Positions 56,975-64,000 of a stretch of DNA of 64,000 bases are shown in pieces. Each line of letters starts with the position of its first letter. The stretch's first letter is position 1. A program made the position numbers and the translations under genes. The stretch comes from Pectobacterium colocasium. GTDB lineage: Bacteria; Pseudomonadota; Gammaproteobacteria; Enterobacterales; Enterobacteriaceae. Below the pieces are notes generated by a model, which worked only from the letters and a program-made list of their open reading frames with translations, was not told the origin of the DNA and did not search any database. The stretch spans positions 1-64,000 of the forward strand of contig NZ_CP084032.1 in the NCBI RefSeq assembly GCF_020181655.1, read 5' to 3'.

Positions 56975-57981
56975 GTGAACTGAACGCCACATCGCAGCCG
57001 TATTTACTGCATGCGATTGATTTGAAAAAACACTACCCGGTGAAGAAAGGTTTTTTTGCGCCGGAGCGGATGGTGAAAGCGCTGGACGGCGTTTCCTTTA
57101 CGCTGGAGCGCGGTAAAACTCTGGCGGTGGTGGGAGAGTCTGGCTGTGGAAAATCCACGCTGGGCCGCCTGCTGACGATGATCGAAACCCCGTCTGATGG
57201 CGAGCTGTACTATCAGGGGCAGGATCTACTGAAGCCCGATCCGCAAGCGCAGAAACTGCGCCGTCAGAAGATCCAGATCGTGTTCCAGAATCCTTATGGA
57301 TCGCTGAACCCGCGTAAGAAAGTCGGACAGATCCTCGAAGAACCGCTGCTGATCAACACGGAACTGTCAAAAGCCGAACGCCGTGAAAAAGCACTGGCGA
57401 TGATGGCGAAAGTCGGGCTGAAAACGGAACATTATGACCGCTATCCGCATATGTTCTCTGGCGGCCAGCGTCAGCGTATCGCTATTGCCCGTGGGTTGAT
57501 GCTGGACCCGGACGTGGTGATTGCCGATGAACCGGTGTCGGCGCTGGACGTGTCGGTGCGTGCACAGGTGCTGAACCTGATGATGGATTTGCAGCAGGAC
57601 TTGGGGCTGTCTTACGTCTTCATCTCGCACGATCTGTCCGTCGTCGAACATATCGCTGATGAAGTGATGGTGATGTATCTGGGTCGCTGTGTCGAGAAGG
57701 GCAGTAAAGATGCCATTTTCAACAACCCGCGTCACCCTTATACACAGGCGTTACTGTCCGCGACGCCGCGCCTGAACCCGGATTTACGCCGCGAACGCAT
57801 CAAGCTGACGGGCGAGCTGCCCAGCCCGCTGAATCCACCGCCGGGCTGTGCGTTCAACGCCCGCTGCCAGCGCTGCTTCAGCACCTGCACCCAGTTCCAG
57901 CCACAGTTGAAAACCTACGGTGAACAGCAGGTCGCCTGCTTCGCTGTCGATCAGGATGAACAGGGTAGCGCCGTCGCCTAG
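56971..57981 (+). CDS. dppF: Dipeptide ABC transporter ATPase DppF
   Basis: A 336-residue ATPase with Walker A GESGCGKS, signature [15 protein letters not shown], Walker [13 protein letters not shown] and the [16 protein letters not shown] cysteine cluster near the C-terminus. It pairs with DppD. It is the last gene of the operon and converges on avtA. Confidence 0.97.
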   Translation: MSELNATSQPYLLHAIDLKKHYPVKKGFFAPERMVKALDGVSFTLERGKTLAVVGESGCGKSTLGRLLTMIETPSDGELYYQGQDLLKPDPQAQKLRRQKIQIVFQNPYGSLNPRKKVGQILEEPLLINTELSKAERREKALAMMAKVGLKTEHYDRYPHMFSGGQRQRIAIARGLMLDPDVVIADEPVSALDVSVRAQVLNLMMDLQQDLGLSYVFISHDLSVVEHIADEVMVMYLGRCVEKGSKDAIFNNPRHPYTQALLSATPRLNPDLRRERIKLTGELPSPLNPPPGCAFNARCQRCFSTCTQFQPQLKTYGEQQVACFAVDQDEQGSAVA

Positions 57982-57992
57982 TTTGCCTTCAC

Positions 57993-58021
57993 CTCACCTA
58001 CGTTGTGCTGGCGTAGGTGAG
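57993..58021. terminator. Hairpin between convergent dppF and avtA
   Basis: Perfect 10-bp arms CTCACCTACG (57993-58002) and CGTAGGTGAG (58012-58021) with a 9-nt loop, 12 bp past dppF. There is no T tract. Confidence 0.65.
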
Positions 58022-58079
58022 TGGAAACGTGACTGTCGCGCCGCGAGTTAGCCGCTACTATTGCGACAATCGTGGTGAA

Positions 58080-59330
58080 TTAGGCTTCCTGCATCGCCTT
58101 TTCCACTTCTTCCGCCAGAATCGCAATACCCTGTTCGATTTTCTCCGGCTCCGGCACATAGTTCATGCGCATGCACTGGTTGGCGTGCGGCCAGTCCTGA
58201 TCCAGACCGGGGAAGAAATAGTGGCCCGGTACCATGAGAACACCGCGTTTTTTCAGGCGCTGGTACAGGATTTCCGTCGTGATAGGCAGATCCTTAAACC
58301 ACAGCCAGAGGAAGATCGCCCCTTCCGGTTTATGAATCAGGCACTGCTCGGGCGACAGGTAGCGGCGAATAATGGCGATAGTTTCTGTTACGCGCTGCTG
58401 GTAGAACGGGCGTATGACGTCGTTAGATAAGCGCAGCAGATCGCCACGCTGAATCATCTCGTGCGCTAGCGCCGGCCCGACCGCACCTGGAGACAGGCTA
58501 ATGATGCCGTTCATGTTGCCGATCGCCGAAATCACCTTTTCATCCGCAATCACGATACCGCAGCGTGAACCGGGCAGGCCCAGCTTGGACAGGCTCATGC
58601 ACAGGATGATATTCGGGTTCCACAGCGGCGTCGCGTCGCTGAAGATGATACCGGGGAAAGGCACCCCATAGGCGTTATCAATCAGCAAGGGAACCTTGTG
58701 CTGCTGCGCCAGAATATCCAGACGCATCAGTTCGTCGTCGGTTAGTACATTACCGGTCGGATTGGTTGGGCGAGATACGCAGACCAGCCCGATATCATCG
58801 GTAATCGATAGGTGATCGAAATCAACGTGATATTTGAATTGCCCTTCAGGCAACAGCTCGATCTGTGGACGAACGGAGACGAACATGTTGTCGTCCAGCC
58901 CGGAATCCGAATAGCCGATATATTCTGGCGCCAGCGGGAACAGCACCTTTTTCAGGCTGCCATCGCTGTGGCGACCTGCAAACAGGTTAAATAAGTAGAA
59001 AAACGCACTTTGGCTGCCATTTGTCAGCGCAATATTCTGTGGTCCAATCTGCCAGCCTAATTCGTTACTCAGGAGTTCGGCCAACGCTTTAAGCAGCGTA
59101 TCCTTACCTTGCGGACCGTCGTAGTTGCATAGCGCTTCCGTTAATTTCCCTTGTTCCAGCATATCCTGACACAGCTGCTGGAAGTAGCGGTCCATCTCCG
59201 GAATGTGTGCCGGATTGCCGCCCCCCAGCATGATTGCGCCTGGCGTACGTAGCCCTTCGTTCAGGTCGTCCATTAATTGGGTGATGCCAGCGTGGCGCGT
59301 GAATTTCTTGCCGAAAAGAGAAAAGTTCAT
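58080..59330 (-). CDS. avtA: Valine--pyruvate aminotransferase AvtA
   Basis: A 416-residue PLP-dependent class I/II aminotransferase that makes valine or alanine (alanine-valine transaminase C). MNFSLFGKKFTRHAGITQLM and long blocks match E. coli AvtA. The PLP lysine is in CMSLSKLGLPGSRCG, and the aspartate/tyrosine pocket is VIDNAYG-like (LLIDNAYGVPFPGIIF). The ribosome-binding site is weak. It is a single gene with its own promoter region in the 59331-59722 gap. Confidence 0.96.
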   Translation of the reverse strand: MNFSLFGKKFTRHAGITQLMDDLNEGLRTPGAIMLGGGNPAHIPEMDRYFQQLCQDMLEQGKLTEALCNYDGPQGKDTLLKALAELLSNELGWQIGPQNIALTNGSQSAFFYLFNLFAGRHSDGSLKKVLFPLAPEYIGYSDSGLDDNMFVSVRPQIELLPEGQFKYHVDFDHLSITDDIGLVCVSRPTNPTGNVLTDDELMRLDILAQQHKVPLLIDNAYGVPFPGIIFSDATPLWNPNIILCMSLSKLGLPGSRCGIVIADEKVISAIGNMNGIISLSPGAVGPALAHEMIQRGDLLRLSNDVIRPFYQQRVTETIAIIRRYLSPEQCLIHKPEGAIFLWLWFKDLPITTEILYQRLKKRGVLMVPGHYFFPGLDQDWPHANQCMRMNYVPEPEKIEQGIAILAEEVEKAMQEA

Positions 59331-59633
59331 AGTTTATTTATCAGTGATCGTACACAGGTTAGCGGCAACCATAGCGCTTGCGCCAATAGGGTGCAATGTG
59401 GTCAAAAAATAATCTGATAATTTTTTATCTCGCCATGTATTTAAAATTCAGCATGAATGTCTGAAAGTCATGCTGGCGAGAAAAGGATTTTAGGCGACAT
59501 ATTTTATGTGGCTGAAACGATGTCAGCTTTTACCGATCAATATCTCAATAATTCTGTAAATATAGATGCCATTCATGGTGAGTTAGTGATGCTAATCGGA
59601 TAAATAACGCGACAATGCTGAATTTTTCTATCT

Positions 59634-59649
59634 GGTGATAGCTATCACA
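59634..59649. promoter_or_regulatory. CRP-like palindrome upstream of the DUF4432 gene
   Basis: GTGATAGCTATCAC (59635-59648) is a perfect 14-bp palindrome. With its flanks it reads GGTGA, six bases, TCACA, nine of ten CRP half-site positions. It lies about 75 bp upstream of the DUF4432 start, a usual activating distance. Confidence 0.55.
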
Positions 59650-59722
59650 TTCTGACCATCAGCTGATTTGTAGTCTTTAGCCCGCATTAGCTAAAACAAT
59701 TCAGCAAAGAGGGATGATCAAC

Positions 59723-60931
59723 ATGAAAAAATTACTGGCTATAGGCATTACATTGGCGCTGACATCATGGCAATTATCGGCGCAGACGTTTGTGCTGACA
59801 GATGCTGAAGGCAGTGTAGAAAAGGGAAACTGGCAAATTGGCAGTGATGCCCTGAAGATAAAAAATCAGCATTTCAGCATTGAGCAAAAAGTCCTGCACG
59901 GCGGACGTCAGGAAGGCAGTAAAGTGATTACGATTACCAGCCAGGACGGGCTGAAAATTGCCCTTAGCCCGACGCGAGGGATGAATTTACTGCATGTGAC
60001 GGGCAAAAACATCCGTTTGGGGTGGGATTCGCCGGTTGATGAGGTCGTAAACCCGAACACCATCAATCTGGAAAGCCGTAATGGACTGGGCTGGCTGGAA
60101 GGTTTCAATGAGATGATGGTGCGTTGCGGATTCGAATGGACGGGGCACCCGGTCGTCAGCGAAGGCATGATCTATACCCTGCATGGCCGTGCGGGCAACA
60201 CACCAGCTTCAAAAGTGGTCGTGGAAGTCAGCGATAAAGCCCCGCATACCATTACGGTACGAGGCCTGCTGAAAGAAAACAGCTTTAAGAAGTCGAATCT
60301 GGAAACCTGGACCGAGCTGCGTTATGTCCCCGGCAGCGAGTCGTTTACCGTGCACGATGTGCTGACCAACAAAGCGGATTACCCGCGTGACTACCAAATT
60401 ATCTACCACAGCAATTTTGGCACGCCGATTCTGGAAGAAGGCGCACGTTTCATCGCGCCGGTGAAAGAGATTTCTCCGTTTAATGACCACGCTAAAGCGG
60501 GTCTGGCCAGCTGGCAAACCTATAAAGGGCCGACGAAAGACTTTGATGAAATGGTGTTCAACATTACGCCGTACACGGATGCACAGGGCAAAACGCTGGC
60601 GGCGCTGGTGAACAAGGCGGGTGATAAGGGCGTGTCGATTGCCTTTGACACCCATCAACTGCCGTTGCTGACGCTGTGGAAAAACACGGACACGGAAAAA
60701 CAGGGCTACGTCACGGGGATCGAGCCCGGCACTAACTACGCCTACCCGGTGACGATTGAGCGTGAGCAAGGGCGGGTTAAAAAGCTACAACCCGGCCAGA
60801 GCACGACGTTTGAGCTGACATACAGCCTGTTGAGTAGCGCAGAGGCGGTACAGAAAACGGAACAGAAAGTGAAAGCCATTCAGGGTGACAACACCACCAC
60901 GCTGACGGAAAAACCTATCGCCATCGAGTAG
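59723..60931 (+). CDS. Secreted DUF4432 (aldose 1-epimerase-like) protein
   Basis: A 402-residue protein of the galactose-mutarotase-like superfamily. An N-terminal signal peptide (MKKLLAIGITLALTSWQLSA, cleaved before QTFVLTD) predicts periplasmic export. Superfamily features include LSPTRGMNLLHVTGKNIRLGW, NEMMVRCGFEWTG and LHGRAGNTPASKV, with a TYHSNFG-like YQIIYHSNFGTPIL. Cytosolic homologues are the rule, so export is notable. The start at 59723 has AGAGGGA at good spacing, better than the ATG at 59714. A CRP-like site precedes it. The sugar is unknown. Confidence 0.88.
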   Translation: MKKLLAIGITLALTSWQLSAQTFVLTDAEGSVEKGNWQIGSDALKIKNQHFSIEQKVLHGGRQEGSKVITITSQDGLKIALSPTRGMNLLHVTGKNIRLGWDSPVDEVVNPNTINLESRNGLGWLEGFNEMMVRCGFEWTGHPVVSEGMIYTLHGRAGNTPASKVVVEVSDKAPHTITVRGLLKENSFKKSNLETWTELRYVPGSESFTVHDVLTNKADYPRDYQIIYHSNFGTPILEEGARFIAPVKEISPFNDHAKAGLASWQTYKGPTKDFDEMVFNITPYTDAQGKTLAALVNKAGDKGVSIAFDTHQLPLLTLWKNTDTEKQGYVTGIEPGTNYAYPVTIEREQGRVKKLQPGQSTTFELTYSLLSSAEAVQKTEQKVKAIQGDNTTTLTEKPIAIE

Positions 60932-60942
60932 CTGCGATCTAT

Positions 60943-60967
60943 GCCGACCACGGGTCAGGTGGTCGGC
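60943..60967 (+). terminator. Hairpin after the DUF4432 gene
   Basis: Perfect 9-bp arms GCCGACCAC (60943-60951) and GTGGTCGGC (60959-60967) with a 7-nt loop, followed by only a weak T-containing stretch. Confidence 0.6.
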
Positions 60968-61109
60968 TATTCCACCCCATTCTTCTGCTTGTCCATTATT
61001 CCGCTTAGTCATTGTCACGTAATGTCATAATTATCTTTTCTTATTCGTTTTTTCATTTTACGCGTACCTTGAAGAGGGTATTGGTTACCTATTTGATCAG
61101 GGGATGAGG

Positions 61110-62021
61110 ATGTCGTTGAAAGATGCGCTGCTCGCGCTTTGTGTTGTGGTGTTATGGGGTGTGAACTTTGTCGTGATCAAAGTGGGGCTGAACGACATGC
61201 CGCCTTTTTTGCTGGCAGGGCTGCGTTTTTCGCTGGTGGCGCTCCCGGCTATTTTCTTTGTGCCTTTTCCGCGTATTCCCCTGAAATGGCTGGTTGCCTA
61301 CGGCATGACTATCAGCTTCGGTCAGTTTGGCTTTCTGTTTCTCGCTATCAAGCTGGGCATGCCCGCAGGGATTGCCTCGCTGGTGTTACAGGCTCAGGCC
61401 TTTTTTACGCTGCTGGTTGGCGCGGTGTTGCTGTCAGAAAAGCTGCGCTGGAATCACGTGGTTGGGATTCTGGTGGCGGTGATGGGCATGGTGGTGCTGG
61501 CTGAAGGACGCACGGCGCTGCAAATGTCTTCCGGTATGACCACCACCACGCTGCTGCTGACGCTGGCGGCGGCGCTGTCATGGGCGGTGGGTAACATCAT
61601 CAATAAAATTATCATGAGCAAAAACAGCGATGTACGCATCATGTCGCTGGTGGTGTGGGGCGCGCTGGTGCCTGTCGTGCCGTTTTTCATCAGTTCCTGG
61701 TTGTTCGAAGGCGGAGACGCGATTGTCCATAGTTTAACGACGATCCAACTGCCGACGATCTTGTCTTTGGCCTATCTGGCGTTTGCGGCAACCATCATCG
61801 GTTACGGGATTTGGGGCAGCTTGCTGGCACGCTATGAAACCTGGCGTGTGGCACCTTTGTCGCTGCTGGTTCCCGTCGTTGGGTTGGTGAGCGCCGCCAT
61901 TTTTCTGGGTGAATCGCTCTCACTATTACAGATTGTGGGCGCGGTGCTGATCATGCTCGGCTTGTTGGTGAATGTGTTTGGTGCACGGCTGCGCTCATGG
62001 CGACCCGTGCGACAGCCGTGA
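61110..62021 (+). CDS. eamA: DMT-family exporter EamA (cysteine/O-acetylserine exporter type)
   Basis: A 303-residue membrane protein with ten helices in two EamA repeats. MSLKDALLALCVVVLWGVNF, then GLNDMPPFLLAGLRF and ETWRVAPLSLLVPVVGL, match E. coli EamA almost position by position, supporting the start at 61110 over 61104. E. coli EamA exports cysteine and O-acetylserine. The gap 62022-62233 that follows holds no gene or clear terminator. Confidence 0.92.
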   Translation: MSLKDALLALCVVVLWGVNFVVIKVGLNDMPPFLLAGLRFSLVALPAIFFVPFPRIPLKWLVAYGMTISFGQFGFLFLAIKLGMPAGIASLVLQAQAFFTLLVGAVLLSEKLRWNHVVGILVAVMGMVVLAEGRTALQMSSGMTTTTLLLTLAAALSWAVGNIINKIIMSKNSDVRIMSLVVWGALVPVVPFFISSWLFEGGDAIVHSLTTIQLPTILSLAYLAFAATIIGYGIWGSLLARYETWRVAPLSLLVPVVGLVSAAIFLGESLSLLQIVGAVLIMLGLLVNVFGARLRSWRPVRQP

Positions 62022-62233
62022 GCTGCGTGTCCCGTAATGGGGCGTATTTATCGTGCAGCGTCGCAAAGCTACGCGGCTATTTTCGCAATTTCTCATGCCT
62101 TTCCTACGCTTTTTACTGGTGCTGACGGATCCGTTAAGCCGTGGTCATTTTCTGGCGCGGACTTTGCAAGTTGGCTTCGCAAGAGGGTAGAGCTAAAAGC
62201 AGTCAGTGAAATCAACGGGATAAAGGGGTCTCC

Positions 62234-64000
62234 ATGAGAATAAGAAACACGACATTGGGAAGGGTGGCATCGGGAAAATGGCTGCTGTCACTGAGTGTGA
62301 CGGCGCTGCTGGTGAGTGGGGCTGTGCAGGCGGCGTCTGCCCCTGCGGTGGAAGCGAAAAACGGCATGGTGGTTAGCTCGCAGTATCTGGCTTCGCAGAT
62401 TGGTGTCGATATCATGAAGATGGGCGGCAATGCGATTGATGCCGCCGTGGCCGTGGGCTACGCGCAGGCGGTGGTGAACCCCTGCTGTGGCAATATTGGT
62501 GGCGGTGGGTTTATGACGCTGCATCTGGCCGATGGGAAAGACACCTTTATCAACTTCCGTGAAACGGCACCTGCGGCGGCCAGCGCCAACATGTATTTGA
62601 ACGCGGATGGGAGCGTGAAAAAAGATGCTAGCCTGTACGGCTATCTGGCCGCTGGCGTACCGGGAACGGTGCTGGGGCTGGATACCGCGCTACAAAAATA
62701 CGGCAAATTGACGCGTGAACAGGTAATGGCCCCGGCGATTAAGCTGGCACGTGAAGGCTTTGAGCTGACGCGGGCAGACACCGATATTCTGGACACTACC
62801 GTAAAACGCTTCAAAGCCGATCCTGAAGCGGCGCGCATTTTCCTGCGTCCCGACGGCAGCCCGTTGCAGCCCGGTGATAAGCTGGTACAAACCGATCTGG
62901 CGAATACGCTGGCGGCGATTGCCGCGAAAGGGCCGGATGCCTTCTATAAAGGTGAAATTCCGCAGGCGGTGGAGAAAGCGGCAAAGCAGGGCGGCGGCAT
63001 TCTGACGGCGGCTGATTTTGCCGATTATCGCATTACCGAAACGGCGCCGGTAACCTGTAATTATCGCGGTTATCAATTTGTCTCCTCGCCGCCGCCCAGT
63101 TCCGGTGGCGTCACCATGTGTGAAATCCTCAATATTGTCGAAGGTTACGACATTAAATCGGCAAGCTTTAACTCGGCGGCCACCGTGCATGTGCTGACGG
63201 AAGCGATGCGTCATGCTTACATGGATCGCAACACCTACCTCGGCGACCCGGCATTTGTTAGTAACCCCGTTGAGCGGTTATTGAGTAAGGATTATGCCGC
63301 TGAAATTCGCAAACAAATCGAACCGGAGAACGCGACGCCGTCCAAAAACGTGCAGCCGGGGATCGGCCCGCATGAGCGACCGGAAACCACGCACTATTCC
63401 ATCGTGGATAATCAAGGCAACGCGGTGTCCACGACTTATACCGTGAACGGGCGTTTTGGTTCGGTGGTGATTGCGCCGGGAACAGGTTTCTTCCTCAATA
63501 ACGAAATGGATGATTTTACGGTGAAAGTGGGCGAGAAAAACCTGTACGGTTTGGTGCAAGGGGAGCGTAATTCGATCGCCCCCGGTAAGCGCCCACTTTC
63601 GTCCATGAGCCCGTCGCTGGTGACGAAAGACGGCAAGGTCTTCATGGTGCTTGGCTCACCCGGCGGTTCGCGCATTATCACTATCACGCTGCAAACGGCG
63701 CTGAATATCATCGATCACGGCATGGCACCGCAGGAAGCGGTAGACGCGCCGCGCATCCATCATCAGTGGCTGCCGGACGAGGTGTATTACGAACAGCGCG
63801 GGCTGTCTGCCGATACGCTGAACCTGCTGAAGCAGCGTGGCTACAAGATGGTGGAACAGACGCCTTGGGGCGCAGCAGAGATGATTTTGGTCGGCTTACC
63901 GGGCGCGGCGGGCGTCACGCCAGCGGATTCGGGCAATGACTCGGCGGTATCCGGCAAAGTACGGGAAGGCTACCTGTACGGCGCAAACGACATCCGCCGC
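62234..64000 (+). CDS. ggt: Gamma-glutamyltranspeptidase (3' end outside the window)
   Basis: GGT hydrolyses or transfers the gamma-glutamyl group of glutathione in the periplasm. The frame is open for 589 codons to the window end, so only a short C-terminal piece is missing. A signal peptide (cleaved near VQAASA) precedes MVVSSQYLASQIGVDIMKMG. The autoprocessing nucleophile is Thr385 in ETTHYSIVD, dividing the large and small subunits. Other motifs are NPCCGNIGGGGFMTLH and the substrate loop SSMSPSLVTKDGK and GSPGGSRIITI. AAAGGGG precedes the ATG. Confidence 0.97.
   Translation, partial: MRIRNTTLGRVASGKWLLSLSVTALLVSGAVQAASAPAVEAKNGMVVSSQYLASQIGVDIMKMGGNAIDAAVAVGYAQAVVNPCCGNIGGGGFMTLHLADGKDTFINFRETAPAAASANMYLNADGSVKKDASLYGYLAAGVPGTVLGLDTALQKYGKLTREQVMAPAIKLAREGFELTRADTDILDTTVKRFKADPEAARIFLRPDGSPLQPGDKLVQTDLANTLAAIAAKGPDAFYKGEIPQAVEKAAKQGGGILTAADFADYRITETAPVTCNYRGYQFVSSPPPSSGGVTMCEILNIVEGYDIKSASFNSAATVHVLTEAMRHAYMDRNTYLGDPAFVSNPVERLLSKDYAAEIRKQIEPENATPSKNVQPGIGPHERPETTHYSIVDNQGNAVSTTYTVNGRFGSVVIAPGTGFFLNNEMDDFTVKVGEKNLYGLVQGERNSIAPGKRPLSSMSPSLVTKDGKVFMVLGSPGGSRIITITLQTALNIIDHGMAPQEAVDAPRIHHQWLPDEVYYEQRGLSADTLNLLKQRGYKMVEQTPWGAAEMILVGLPGAAGVTPADSGNDSAVSGKVREGYLYGANDIRR

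Overview
The window looks like a chromosomal segment of a soft-rot enterobacterium, most likely Pectobacterium. It opens inside dnaA and continues dnaN-recF-gyrB with proteins almost identical to the E. coli ones. It keeps enterobacterial synteny blocks (yidA near gyrB; yidR-yidQ-ibpA-ibpB-yidE; dppABCDF), carries an ERIC element, and is rich in beta-glucoside PTS operons. The genus is an inference; the family-level assignment is well supported. No rRNA, tRNA, CRISPR array or chromosomal origin was seen.

Layout. 1-6.0 kb: replication genes dnaA (5' cut off), dnaN, recF, gyrB, followed by a pair of inverted intergenic repeats and a terminator. 6.4-10.2 kb: MFS exporter, GFA/CENP-V-fold protein, and a chemoreceptor with a good CRP site upstream. 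10.4-16.1 kb: AscG-like repressor divergent from a cellobiose-type PTS operon (IIB, IIC, IIA, BglA-like 6-phospho-beta-glucosidase), with a palindromic operator between them, then yidA. 16.2-20.9 kb: an AT-rich island with an IS5-family element followed by an EcoRII/Dcm-type restriction-modification cassette (C5 methyltransferase, Vsr, EcoRII-type endonuclease) and a divergent small gene encoding only the endonuclease's N-terminal DNA-binding domain. 21-29.5 kb: LysR regulator divergent from an oligopeptide-type ABC importer operon that contains two nucleoside hydrolases. 29.5-31 kb: HigBA-type toxin-antitoxin pair and a GNAT. 31-35.4 kb: DUF1471 protein and ssuADCB without ssuE. 35.6-39.4 kb: a second cellobiose-type PTS operon (IIB, IIC, GH1) and a second DUF1471 protein. 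39.6-44.6 kb: yidR, yidQ, heat-shock ibpA and ibpB with a sigma-32 promoter and ROSE-like thermometers, and yidE. 45-50.8 kb: DASS carboxylate transporter, CitA/DcuS-type two-component system and a CitS-type symporter. 52.2-58 kb: dppABCDF. 58-64 kb: avtA, a secreted DUF4432 protein, eamA, and ggt (3' end cut off).

How the parts work together. The two PTS operons import and cleave aryl- or cello-type beta-glucosides; the second lacks its own IIA and may borrow the first one's. The citrate/dicarboxylate block is a sensor plus two transporters. The ABC/nucleoside-hydrolase operon looks like uptake coupled to N-glycosidic cleavage of an unidentified nucleoside-like ligand.

The most novel items are the stand-alone EcoRII-N-like protein next to the R-M-Vsr operon, the importer plus twin nucleoside hydrolase operon, and a 112-bp MITE-like repeat that has landed in a terminator loop. 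The IS element has likewise landed in a hairpin loop.
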